From positions 1,612,001 through 1,676,000 of the forward strand of contig NZ_VJXX01000001.1 of NCBI RefSeq assembly GCF_009377195.2: DNA of 64,000 nucleotides, written 5' to 3'. Source of the stretch: Arthrobacter bussei. GTDB lineage: Bacteria; Actinomycetota; Actinomycetes; Actinomycetales; Micrococcaceae. A program made the translations under genes and the position numbers. Shown here piece after piece: positions 10,168 to 18,387 of the stretch (positions are counted from its first letter, which is position 1; every line of letters starts with the position of its first letter). Under the pieces are notes generated by a model, which was not told where the DNA came from, did no database searches, and saw only the letters and a program-made list of their open reading frames with translations.

Positions 10168-10231
10168 CCTAGGTGGGCGGGACCGACCGGACGGGCGGGC
10201 GGGCGGGCGATTCAGGGTGGGACTGCCAGGT

Positions 10232-11479
10232 TCAGCGTGTTGTCGCGGCAGGGAAGCGATCGACGGCGGTGCGGTAGCTCTGTGCGGTCAGCAGGGCCGT
10301 GCGCTGCCACCCGAAAGCCAGCGCGTGGGTGGCAGCGCCGCGGCCGAGCCGCTCCCGCAGCCCGTCGTCGTCGTGCAGGCGTTCCAGGGCATCCGCCCAC
10401 TCATGAGCCGAGTGTCCGTCCACGAGGAGGCCGCTCCGGCCGTCGCTGATCGCCTGCGGGAGCCCGCCGACGTTCGCTGCGACGACGGGCGTACCGCAGG
10501 CCTGTGCCTCGAGCGCCACGAGACCGAAGGACTCGCTGAAGGACGGCATGACGACGGCGTCCGCCGCTCGGAACCACTGCGCGAGGTGCGCGGCCGTGAC
10601 GGGAGGGTAGAGGCGGATGTCCTCGGTGAGGCCGGCGTCGTCGATGAGCGGCTGGAGGGCGAGCGCTTCCGATCCGCTGCCGGATCCGAGGATGCTCACC
10701 GCCAGTCGAATGTCCGGACGGCGGCGGCGGAGTTCGGCGGCCGCGGCCACGAGCACCTGGGGGCCCTTGAGCTTCTGGATCCGGCCCGCGAACACCACGT
10801 GGAACTGCTCCGGAGGGAAGGCAAGTGCCGCACGGGCGGCGGTGCGGTCTCCGGAATGGAACGTCGAGAGGTCGACGCCGGGAGCGACGACGTCGATCCG
10901 ATCCGGTGAGGCCCCGTAGAGCGAGACGAGTTCTGCCGCCTCCGTGCTGGTGTTGGCGATCAGGCGGGCGGCGCCGTCCACGATGTCCTGTTCACCCGCG
11001 GTCCTGGCCGCGGGCTCGGGCGCTCCGAGCGCCTTCATGCGGAGATCCTTCACCTTGGCCATGGTGTGCATGGAATGCACCAGCGGAAGGCGCATCTCGC
11101 GGCTCAGGGTCAGGCCGACCGCCCCGGACACCCAGTAGTGCGAATGGAGGACGTCGAAGTGACCGTCGGCCAGGAGGTCGGCGACGTCCGTGATGGCGTC
11201 GGCGAACGCGTCGGTCAGGCCGGGCAGCGCTTCTTTCGGGATGCGGCGACGGGGCCCGGCTTCGAGGTGGTGGACCACGACGCCGTCGCCGAGAACTTCA
11301 CGGCTGGGCCGTCCCTCGCCGGCTTCCCGGGTGAAGATCTCGACATCGATCCCCACCCGCGCGAGTTCCCGCGCCGTGCTCCTGACGTAGACGTTCATCC
11401 CACCGGCATCGCCCCTGCCGGGTTGCTCGAGCGGGGAGGTGTGCAGGGAGAGCATCGCTACGCGCCGGACGGCGGACAC
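10232..11479 (-). CDS. mshA: D-inositol-3-phosphate glycosyltransferase (mycothiol step 1)
   Basis: A 415-residue GT4-type glycosyltransferase that joins N-acetylglucosamine from UDP-GlcNAc to inositol-3-phosphate, the first committed step of mycothiol synthesis. Characteristic features are LSLHTSPLEQPGRGDAGGMN at residues 10-29, the HSHYWVSG segment, and the C-terminal nucleotide-sugar region with MPSFSESFGLVALEAQACGTPVV. Length and motifs match MshA closely. The substrate is supplied by Ino1, encoded about 4 kb away. Confidence 0.95.
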   Translation of the reverse strand: MSAVRRVAMLSLHTSPLEQPGRGDAGGMNVYVRSTARELARVGIDVEIFTREAGEGRPSREVLGDGVVVHHLEAGPRRRIPKEALPGLTDAFADAITDVADLLADGHFDVLHSHYWVSGAVGLTLSREMRLPLVHSMHTMAKVKDLRMKALGAPEPAARTAGEQDIVDGAARLIANTSTEAAELVSLYGASPDRIDVVAPGVDLSTFHSGDRTAARAALAFPPEQFHVVFAGRIQKLKGPQVLVAAAAELRRRRPDIRLAVSILGSGSGSEALALQPLIDDAGLTEDIRLYPPVTAAHLAQWFRAADAVVMPSFSESFGLVALEAQACGTPVVAANVGGLPQAISDGRSGLLVDGHSAHEWADALERLHDDDGLRERLGRGAATHALAFGWQRTALLTAQSYRTAVDRFPAATTR

Positions 11480-11607
11480 GCTTCCTCCCTTCCGACCGGC
11501 GGTGAGGGAGAGGCCGGTCGAGTGACCCTCACGACCCTATAACGCGCTGTTCGCGCGCCGAATTCCGGGGCCGGACGGGAGCGCGACCGTCGCGCCCGAC
11601 CACGGCG

Positions 11608-11635
11608 GAAGCCCGCGCCGGGAAGCGCGGGCTTC
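11608..11635. terminator. GC-rich hairpin upstream of mshA
   Basis: A perfect 11-bp stem (11608-11618 with 11625-11635) closed by a 6-base loop. It lies downstream of the small gene at 11764-12138 and upstream of mshA on the minus strand, so it may end transcription of the former. No T-tract follows. Confidence 0.5.
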
Positions 11636-11701
11636 GCTCGTGGTGGGGCCGTCACCGCCGGGTCCTTCTGGGGTGAGGGCGTTCGACGCCCGTCCTTCGA
11701 C

Positions 11702-11751
11702 GGGGTGGCCCGGCCAGGATCGCTGCAGTGACCGCTGCACCCGGCCACCCC
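11702..11751. repeat. Inverted repeat after a small hypothetical gene
   Basis: GGGGTGGCC at 11702-11710 is complementary to 11743-11751. The arms enclose a 32-base interior. It lies 12 bases beyond the stop of the minus-strand small gene and could be part of its terminator. Confidence 0.4.
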
Positions 11752-11763
11752 CGCGGGCGGACG

Positions 11764-12138
11764 TCATTTGATGTAGAGCATGTGGCTCGGCTGTTCGAAG
11801 CGCAGTGAATCGTCCCAGGGACCGCGGGACCGGCTGCTCAGGATGCGCCCCCAGAGCGAGAGGCCGTTCCGCCACCTGGCGAGCAGGCGCTGCACCTCCT
11901 CCCGCCGGTGGAATCCAGGCATGGGCACCGCTGGTACTCCCGGCAGGTCCTCGAGGATCGGACCCGGGGAGATGTCGACCAGTGGCGTCAGTGAGCCACT
12001 CATGATGAAGTCGCCCCGGACGGGAGGAGGCTGCAGTGGTGGAGGTGCGGGAGCGCGTGCTTCCGCCGCCGTCGTCCCGGGCGGTCGGGGAGCTGATTGT
12101 TCGTCGAATTGGGCAGGGCTGGGCCGTGAATTGGGCAT
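11764..12138 (-). CDS. Small hypothetical protein, proline-rich N-terminus
   Basis: A 124-residue protein of unknown function. Residues 1-42 are Pro/Ala-rich and probably disordered. From residue 46 (MSGSLTPLVDISPG) the sequence becomes ordered, with a Pro-turn segment (GPILEDLPGVPAVPMPGF), a basic helix (RREEVQRLLARWRNGL) and a hydrophobic C-terminus ending in Lys. An internal start at Met46 is possible. The start at 12138 has only a weak GAAAG site. No membrane segment or catalytic motif is seen. It sits 131 bases beyond another small gene of the same direction in a locally AT-richer stretch. Confidence 0.5.
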   Translation of the reverse strand: MPNSRPSPAQFDEQSAPRPPGTTAAEARAPAPPPLQPPPVRGDFIMSGSLTPLVDISPGPILEDLPGVPAVPMPGFHRREEVQRLLARWRNGLSLWGRILSSRSRGPWDDSLRFEQPSHMLYIK

Positions 12139-12269
12139 GACAGACTTTCGAGGAATGAATTCGGGCAGAAAGAGCCGCGAAAAGGGAATTCAGGAAGAAG
12201 ATATGGGGAAGCCGCGCACGGATGCGGGTCGAGGCGAGGTCGGCCGGCTAGTGCCGGTGCGCGGACTTC

Positions 12270-12461
12270 CTAGTGCGAACGGACAACGAAGGCGGGATCG
12301 GTTCGCGGCGTGTAGGTCCTGCCGAGCATGGTATTCACAATCTCCACCTCCATTTCATGGATTGCAGTCGGGTCCGGGTGGCCGGGGCGACACTCGAGGA
12401 TCGAGTTGGGAAGCCCCAATGGCACATACGTAAAGCTACCGTATGAATGTCGCTCCGGCAT
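12270..12461 (-). CDS. Very small hypothetical protein (63 aa)
   Basis: The 63-codon frame from the ATG at 12461 gives a plausible protein with hydrophobic, Pro and Gly turns (FTYVPLGLPNSILE), an acidic helix (IHEMEVEIVNTML) and a C-terminus ending VVRSH. The same frame is open further upstream, but that part is Arg-rich and looks like a shadow of the DUF418 gene. The ribosome site is poor, so the start is uncertain. It is divergent from the DUF418 gene, whose GTG lies 48 bases away. No family is recognised. Confidence 0.45.
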   Translation of the reverse strand: MPERHSYGSFTYVPLGLPNSILECRPGHPDPTAIHEMEVEIVNTMLGRTYTPRTDPAFVVRSH

Positions 12462-12509
12462 AGCCCGCCGGCGGAAATAGTTCGGGGAATTCTGGAAAGA
12501 GGGAATTGT

Positions 12510-13664
12510 GTGTCCGATCGCCTGACGACGTCGGTCCGTGTACCGGAGATCGACGCGCTCCGCGGTCTGGCCCTCTTCGGCATCCTGATGGTCAACGTGT
12601 GGTTCTTCGCGGACCCGGGCGGGCCGGCGGGCGGTCCGGCGGGCGGTCCGGCGGGCGGTCAGATCTCGGACCAGGCGGTGAGGCTCCTCGTCGCGACGTT
12701 CTTCGAGGGCAAGTTCTACCTGCTGTTCTCGCTGCTCTTCGGTTACGGCTTCGTGGTGCTGAGGGACTCGACGACGCCGCACACCGTGCGGGTGATCGGC
12801 CGGCGACTCGCCGCGCTGGGCGTCCTCGGGGTCCTGCACGGTCTGACCCTCTTCTACGGGGACATCCTGGTGACCTACGCGCTTGCGGGGACGCTCCTGC
12901 TCGCCACCCGCACCATGACGACGAGGGCGCGATGGGCAACTGCCGCCGCGATCACCGCGGGGGTGTCACTGCTCATCATCGGATCGGCGCTCCTCGTCCT
13001 GGCCGCCGGACCTGCGGGAAGCGGAGCGGCCGCCCTCGGACCGGGGACCGCGTCGGACACTCCCGGCGAGGCGTTCGCCGCCAACGCCGGGACCTACGGT
13101 GCCATCCTGCCGTCCGTCGTCCTGTTCCAGGGGCCGCTCGCCCTCGCCGCATTCCATGCGGGTGCCGCCCTCGCGGAGCGGGGCGTCCTGCGGCCGCACC
13201 CACCGTCCCGCCGCGTCCTCGTGCGCGTGGCCGTGGTGGCCCTGCCGCCGGGCCTGGCCGTCTCTGCCCTGCAGGCCCATCTGGCACAGCAGGGCGGCGA
13301 GGGGCTGTCCCTGCTTGCCACGGGCCTGTCGGTCGCAGCCTCACCCCTCGTGACGATCGGGTACGCTGCGGCCTTCCTCCTCCTGCTCCGCAGCCGGCCG
13401 GGGCGTGCGCTCGGGAGAGTGATGGCGGGTGCGGGCCGCATATCGCTGAGCAACTACCTCGGGCAGTCGCTGATGCTGTGCCTCGTCTTCACGGGCTACG
13501 GCTTCGGTCTGGCGGACCAGGTCCCCCTTCCGGCGGTGCCGGTGGTCGTCGTCGGGCTCTACGCTCTCCAGCTGGGCGCGAGCCATCTCGTCCTGGCGCG
13601 GTTCGGTACCGGCCCGGTGGAAGCAGCGCTGCGCCGGTTCGTGCGGCGCACCCCGGCGCTCTGA
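12510..13664 (+). CDS. DUF418 (YeiB-like) membrane protein
   Basis: A 384-residue polytopic membrane protein of unknown transport or enzymatic role. It starts VSDRLTTSVRVPEIDALRGLALFGILMVN, matching the conserved DUF418 opening. The C-terminal half holds GAGRISLSNYLGQSLMLCLVF, typical of the family. About nine membrane helices are visible. I chose the GTG at 12510 because of the AGAGGG site 7 bases upstream; the frame extends upstream to 12447 without a good site. A Gly/Pro/Ala loop after the first helix is encoded by a 12-bp tandem repeat. Confidence 0.8.
   Translation: MSDRLTTSVRVPEIDALRGLALFGILMVNVWFFADPGGPAGGPAGGPAGGQISDQAVRLLVATFFEGKFYLLFSLLFGYGFVVLRDSTTPHTVRVIGRRLAALGVLGVLHGLTLFYGDILVTYALAGTLLLATRTMTTRARWATAAAITAGVSLLIIGSALLVLAAGPAGSGAAALGPGTASDTPGEAFAANAGTYGAILPSVVLFQGPLALAAFHAGAALAERGVLRPHPPSRRVLVRVAVVALPPGLAVSALQAHLAQQGGEGLSLLATGLSVAASPLVTIGYAAAFLLLLRSRPGRALGRVMAGAGRISLSNYLGQSLMLCLVFTGYGFGLADQVPLPAVPVVVVGLYALQLGASHLVLARFGTGPVEAALRRFVRRTPAL
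12621..12656. repeat. 12-bp tandem repeat inside the DUF418 gene
   Basis: Three units of GGTCCGGCGGGC (the first with one change) encode a GGPA repeat in the loop after the first membrane helix. Copy-number change would alter the loop length in steps of four residues without a frameshift. Confidence 0.75.
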
Positions 13665-13746
13665 GCACCCGTCGGTGCACGACGGGGACCGCCTCCAGAT
13701 CCGGCGGCGGCGGCAGTGGCGGTGGCAGTGGCGGCGGCCCAGCGCC

Positions 13747-14397
13747 TCAGAGGTTCCAGTGCACGATCGCCGGAGTGCGCTTGTCCCAGCCGAGCGCACA
13801 GACGGCGGCGGTGCCGAGGACGAGGCGGCGTCCCTCGATCGCTCCGAATTGCAGCCACCGCGCCGCGACGATCCGCAGGAAGTGCCCGTGGGCCACCAGC
13901 AGCGCGTTCTCGATCGGCTTCGCCCCGGGCTCACGGTCGGCGGGAGTACCGCAACCGGCCTGGATCCTGGCGATCACGCGGTCGGCGCGCTCGGACACCT
14001 GGTCGAGCGTCTCGCCGTTCGGCACGCCGTCGTCCCAGATGAGGTAGCCCGGATTCTCCTCGCGGACCATCGCGCTGTTGCGGCCCTCGTTGTCGCCGTA
14101 GTCCCACTCGTGGGCGAACGGAAGGATCTCGGCATCGGGGAAGCCGGCGAGCTCCGCCGTGCGGGTGGCGCGCTGGAGCGGTGACGTGACCACGAGGTCG
14201 AAGTCGACTCCCTCGAGATGCCCACGCGCGGCCAGAGCCTGCTCCTCACCGTGCTCGGTGAGCGGGAGATCCGTGAGGCCCGTGTAGCGGCCGTCCCGGG
14301 ACCACTCCGTCTCGCCGTGCCGGAGGAGCCACAGCTTCGGCAGGGGCGTCCCGGCCGGGGTGAGGTCCGGTGCTGCGGCGCCTGTCATGGGCTTCAT
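13747..14397 (-). CDS. Histidine phosphatase family protein
   Basis: A 216-residue phosphoglycerate-mutase-like phosphatase. The catalytic motif LLRHGETEW is near residues 24-32, and conserved family positions appear in SPLQRATRTAEL and VAHGHFLRIV, with a second catalytic His in the latter. The substrate is unknown. The ATG at 14397 overlaps the pcnA stop codon (ATGA) and has a GGAGA site inside the end of pcnA, so the two are translationally coupled. The frame is open to 14436, but the overlap start is better. Confidence 0.85.
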   Translation of the reverse strand: MKPMTGAAAPDLTPAGTPLPKLWLLRHGETEWSRDGRYTGLTDLPLTEHGEEQALAARGHLEGVDFDLVVTSPLQRATRTAELAGFPDAEILPFAHEWDYGDNEGRNSAMVREENPGYLIWDDGVPNGETLDQVSERADRVIARIQAGCGTPADREPGAKPIENALLVAHGHFLRIVAARWLQFGAIEGRRLVLGTAAVCALGWDKRTPAIVHWNL

Positions 14398-15839
14398 GGT
14401 GTGCTCTCCTGGGATTCGGGCTGCTCGCTCCACCACCGGCGGAGCTTGGTCTCGGCGGCGGCCGGGTCGTGGGGGCCGTGCTCCATGCGTTCCTCGAGCA
14501 GGAACCGGTAGGCGCGGCCCACCACGGGTCCGGGCCGGATGCCGAGCAGGTCCATGATCTGCCCGCCGTCGAGGTCCGGGCGGATGGCGTCCAGCTCCTC
14601 CTGCTCGGCCAGCGCGGCGATCCGGGTCTCGAGGTCGTCGTAGGCGAAGGCCAGACGCTCGGCCTTCCGCCGGTTCCGCGTCGTGACGTCGGAGCGCGTC
14701 AGGCGGTGGAGGCGCTCCAGCAGGGGGCCGGCGTCGCTCACGTAGCGCCGTACCGCGGAATCGCTCCAGCCGGCCTCTCCGTAGCCGTAGAACCGCATGT
14801 GCAGCTCGACCAGCCGGGACACGGCCTTGATCGTGTCGTTGTCGAACCGCAGCGCGCGGAGCCTCCTGCCCGTCAGCTTCGCTCCCACGGCGTCGTGATG
14901 ACGGAAGCTGACCGCACCCCCCGGCTCGAACTTGCGGGTGGCGGGCTTGCCGATGTCGTGCAGGAGCGCGGCGAGGCGCAGGACGACGTCGGGCGCGGGA
15001 ACCGGTCCGTCGTCGTCCGTCTCCAGCTCGCAGGCCTGCCGCAGCACCGTGAGGGAGTGCTGGTACACGTCCTTGTGGCGGTGGTGCTCGTCCGTCTCGA
15101 GGCGCAGGGCCGAGACCTCCGGGAGGACGTGGTCCGCCAGACCGGTGCCCACCATGACGTCGATCCCCTCGTCCGGTGCCGCCCCCCGGATCAGCTTCAC
15201 CAGCTCGTCGCGGACCCGCTCCGCCGAGATGATCGAGATGCGCTCCGCCATGGCGGTCATCGCCTCGGCCACGTCGGGTGCAACGGTGACGCCCAGCTGC
15301 GACACGAAACGCGCGGCGCGCATCATGCGGAGCGGATCGTCGGAGAACGACGACGAGGGCGCACCGGGCGTCCGGAGGATCCCGGCATGGAGATCACGGA
15401 CGCCGCCGAAGAGGTCCACGAGCTCGAGGGACGGCAGGCGGAGGGCCATCGCGTTGATCGTGAAGTCACGTCGCACGAGGTCCTCGTCGAGGCTCGTGCC
15501 GAAGGCGACGGTGGGATTGCGCGACGCCGGATCGTAGGCCTCCGCGCGGTAGGTGGTGATCTCGATCTGGAAACCGTCCTTGCGGAGACCGATGGTCCCG
15601 AAGGCACGGCCGATCTCCCAGTAGGCGTCCGCCCAACGCCTGATGAGGGCGATCGTGCGGTCGGGGTCGGCGTCCGTGGTGAAGTCGAGGTCCGGTGACA
15701 CGCGGCCGAGGAAGAGGTCCCGCACGGGCCCGCCCACGAGGGAGAGCTCATGACCCGCAGCGTCGAAGAGCTCGCCGACCTCGAGGACAACGGGAGGAAG
15801 CGGTGCGGTGAGTGTCGAGGTGTCCAGCAGGTGCGCCAT
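14394..15839 (-). CDS. pcnA: CCA tRNA nucleotidyltransferase (HD-domain type)
   Basis: A 481-residue enzyme of the poly(A) polymerase / CCA-adding family that adds or repairs the 3' CCA of tRNAs. The nucleotidyltransferase domain has LVGGPVRDLFLGR at residues 34-46 and the metal-binding DLDFTTD at 50-56. The RNA-binding region has DEDLVRRDFTINAMAL and DPLRMMRAARF. A C-terminal HD domain is marked by LAALLHDIGKPAT. The arrangement pcnA, NUDIX gene, murJ is common in actinobacteria near the origin. Coupled by a 4-base overlap to the downstream phosphatase gene. Confidence 0.93.
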   Translation of the reverse strand: MAHLLDTSTLTAPLPPVVLEVGELFDAAGHELSLVGGPVRDLFLGRVSPDLDFTTDADPDRTIALIRRWADAYWEIGRAFGTIGLRKDGFQIEITTYRAEAYDPASRNPTVAFGTSLDEDLVRRDFTINAMALRLPSLELVDLFGGVRDLHAGILRTPGAPSSSFSDDPLRMMRAARFVSQLGVTVAPDVAEAMTAMAERISIISAERVRDELVKLIRGAAPDEGIDVMVGTGLADHVLPEVSALRLETDEHHRHKDVYQHSLTVLRQACELETDDDGPVPAPDVVLRLAALLHDIGKPATRKFEPGGAVSFRHHDAVGAKLTGRRLRALRFDNDTIKAVSRLVELHMRFYGYGEAGWSDSAVRRYVSDAGPLLERLHRLTRSDVTTRNRRKAERLAFAYDDLETRIAALAEQEELDAIRPDLDGGQIMDLLGIRPGPVVGRAYRFLLEERMEHGPHDPAAAETKLRRWWSEQPESQESTP

Positions 15840-15979
15840 AGTCCCTTAAGGGTGCCAGATGGGGCGCCGTTTCCCACACCGTGAGCGGGTCCGCGACGGC
15901 TGCGGCCCGGGCTTGCCAGCGGCTCCGCACCGGGCCGCGCCGTCATCCCCTCCGCTTAAAGATCGTTAGAGTGGTCGGT

Positions 15980-16510
15980 ATGGACCGGCCCGTTCCGAGT
16001 GCTCCGAAGCGCACCCCGTTGACAGTGTCAATGGGAACCACGGGTATGCCTGCCGTACAGCACCAGCTCCCCACGGTGGAGGAGGTCTCGGCCGGGGGGA
16101 TCGTCATCGATGCCTCCAGGGAGACCCTCGACGTCGCCATCATCGCCCGACTCAATCGCGGCGGACGCCTCGAATGGTGTCTGCCGAAAGGCCATCCGGA
16201 GGGTGCGGAGAACAACGAGGAAGCGGCGGTCCGCGAGATCGCCGAGGAGACCGGCATCGAGGGCAGGATCGTCTCGGCGCTCGGGAGCATCGACTACTGG
16301 TTCACGGTCAGCGGCCACCGCGTGCACAAGACCGTGCACCACTACCTCCTCATCGCGACCGGCGGGTACCTGACCATCGAGAACGATCCGGACCACGAGG
16401 CCGTCGACGTCGCCTGGGTGCCGCTGCAGGAGCTCGGCCGCCGGCTGTCCTTCCCCAACGAGCGCCGCATCGCCGACCTCGCCCGCGAAGTCCTTCCCGA
16501 ACACCTCTGA
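15980..16510 (+). CDS. NUDIX hydrolase
   Basis: A 176-residue protein with the NUDIX box GHPEGAENNEEAAVREIAEE at about residues 72-91, which binds Mg and hydrolyses nucleoside-diphosphate-linked compounds. The following GSIDYWFTVSGHRVHKTVHHYLL and EVAWVP-like segments resemble the family found beside murJ in actinobacteria. The substrate is unknown. Start is uncertain: the frame is open from 15881, and ATGs at 15980 and 16031 are possible. A TTAGAGT element just before 15980 could act as a -10 for a leaderless transcript. Confidence 0.85.
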   Translation: MDRPVPSAPKRTPLTVSMGTTGMPAVQHQLPTVEEVSAGGIVIDASRETLDVAIIARLNRGGRLEWCLPKGHPEGAENNEEAAVREIAEETGIEGRIVSALGSIDYWFTVSGHRVHKTVHHYLLIATGGYLTIENDPDHEAVDVAWVPLQELGRRLSFPNERRIADLAREVLPEHL

Positions 16511-16587
16511 CCCGGCCGCTCCCGTACTGCCCGCCCCGCAGTGACCCGTCGCCGTCGTCGGGCCGTGGGGTGAGACGATGGGAAGCG

Positions 16588-18315
16588 ATGTCTGACACGA
16601 ACACCGCCTCGATCCCCCTCCATGACGCCCGAGGGCCCGTCCGCGACGATCCGTCCGCTCCCCGCAGCGGCTCGACCGCCCGGTCGAGCGCCATCATGGC
16701 CGCCGGGACCCTCGTCTCCCGGATCCTCGGTCTCGTCCGGGTGGCACTGCTCGCCACCGCCATCGGCGCCTCGGGCCAGGTCTCGGACCTGTTCACCTCG
16801 GCCAACAACCTTCCGAACTTCCTCTACCTCATGCTCGCCGGTGGCGTGTTCAACGCCGTCCTGGTCCCGCAGATCATCAGGGCCAGCCGCCAACCCGACC
16901 GCGGCGCGGACTACGTCAGCCGGCTCCTGACCCTCGCGGCCATGGCGCTCCTGGTCCTCGCCGTCCTCGCGACCCTCGCAGCCCCCTTCATCGTCGGGGT
17001 CACCACCAGCTTCACGGGCGAGAAGCTCGCCCTTGCCACCACCTTCGCGTTCTGGTGCCTGCCGCAGATCTTCTTCTACGGCATGTACGCGGTGACCGGG
17101 CAGATCCTCAACGCGAACGGATCCTTCGGTCCGTACATGTGGGCGCCGGTGGTCAACAACATCGTGTCGATCGCCTTCCTGGTGGTCTTCATCGTCCTGA
17201 TGGGGAGCGAGCAGGCAGAGCGGCACAGTCCCGGGACCTGGACATCGACGCAGACCCTGCTTCTCGCCGGCGGCACCACCCTCGGTATCGTGATCCAGGC
17301 GCTCGTGCTGTTCATCCCCCTCAAGCGGCTCGGTCTCGGGCTGCGGCCGAAGTTCGGCCTGCGTGGAACGGGGCTCGGCCGCACCGGCAGGCTCGCTTCC
17401 GTCACCATCGTCACGATGCTGATCGGCAACGGCCTCTATCTCGTCAACCAGCGCGTCGCCACCATCGCCACCGATGCCCGCCCGGCCCTGCTCGCGCAGG
17501 ATCCACCCGTCGAGATCGCCGGTCTGACCAACCTCGAGTTCGGCTCCATGGTGTACCAGCTGCCGCACGCCGTCATCGCCCTGTCCCTGGCCACGGTCAT
17601 GTTCAACCAGCTCTCCTCCGCACACGCGGACGGCAACCTCCCCGCGGTCCGCGCGACCCTGTCGCAGGGCCTGCGGATCATCGGCGTCGCGACGGTGTTC
17701 GGATCAGCCGCACTGCTGACCTTCGCGGGTCCCCTCGGCGTCCTCTTCAGCGAATCCGCCGAGAGCGCTGCCCTCAACGGTGTGATCATCGCGATCCTCG
17801 CGATCGGGGCGCCATTCCTCAGCGCCAATTTCTTCCTCACCAGGGTCTTCTACGCCGGAGAGGACGTGAAGACGCCCCTGAAGATCCAACTCGTCCTCTC
17901 GGTCGTCGGGGTGGTGCTCGCCCTCGTCGCCGGCATGTTCGACCCCCGCCTGATCGTCCCCATGCTGGCCGTCGCCTATTCGCTGGGCAACGTCATCGCG
18001 GTGGCCGTGAGTCATACCTTCCTCACCCGGTCCATCGGCCGCTACGGTGCCGGGCACGTCTTCGACGTCCATGTCCGCCTGGCCGTCGCCGGGATCGTCG
18101 CCGCGCTCGCCGGTACGGCGCTGTGCTGGGCGTTCGGCGGCTACGACGCCGACGGCTTCCTGTGGCAGTCGAAGCTGAACGCCCTGCTGGTCCTCGCGAT
18201 CGGTGGTGTGCTGATGGGAGTGGTGTACCTGGGCATGCTGAAACTGCTCCGGATCCGCGAACTCGATGAATTCGCAGGCCCTCTCCTCGCGCGTTTCCGC
18301 CGGAGCGGCGCCTGA
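16588..18315 (+). CDS. murJ: Lipid II flippase MurJ (MviN-type)
   Basis: A 575-residue membrane protein moving lipid II across the cytoplasmic membrane for peptidoglycan synthesis. After a short hydrophilic N-terminus, the family opening SSAIMAAGTLVSRILGLVRV is at residues 31-50. It is followed by about fourteen helices and the conserved TSANNLPNFLYLMLAGGVFNAVLVPQ and FLSANFFLTRVFYAGEDVKTPLK. The start is the ATG at 16588 behind GGGAAG; upstream frame belongs to noncoding or NUDIX sequence. It ends at the last helix and lacks the long cytoplasmic pseudokinase tail fused to MviN in mycobacteria; that part is the next gene. Confidence 0.93.
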   Translation: MSDTNTASIPLHDARGPVRDDPSAPRSGSTARSSAIMAAGTLVSRILGLVRVALLATAIGASGQVSDLFTSANNLPNFLYLMLAGGVFNAVLVPQIIRASRQPDRGADYVSRLLTLAAMALLVLAVLATLAAPFIVGVTTSFTGEKLALATTFAFWCLPQIFFYGMYAVTGQILNANGSFGPYMWAPVVNNIVSIAFLVVFIVLMGSEQAERHSPGTWTSTQTLLLAGGTTLGIVIQALVLFIPLKRLGLGLRPKFGLRGTGLGRTGRLASVTIVTMLIGNGLYLVNQRVATIATDARPALLAQDPPVEIAGLTNLEFGSMVYQLPHAVIALSLATVMFNQLSSAHADGNLPAVRATLSQGLRIIGVATVFGSAALLTFAGPLGVLFSESAESAALNGVIIAILAIGAPFLSANFFLTRVFYAGEDVKTPLKIQLVLSVVGVVLALVAGMFDPRLIVPMLAVAYSLGNVIAVAVSHTFLTRSIGRYGAGHVFDVHVRLAVAGIVAALAGTALCWAFGGYDADGFLWQSKLNALLVLAIGGVLMGVVYLGMLKLLRIRELDEFAGPLLARFRRSGA

Positions 18316-18387
18316 CCCAACCGCCCGGGAAACGCCGGGGCGACCGGTAGCATGGGTAAAAATCAGCCATGCTTGCGGGAGGAACAC

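Noticed and set aside
11780-12433. A 217-codon plus-strand frame
   Set aside because: It spans two minus-strand candidate genes and is Arg/Ser/Gly-rich as expected of a shadow.
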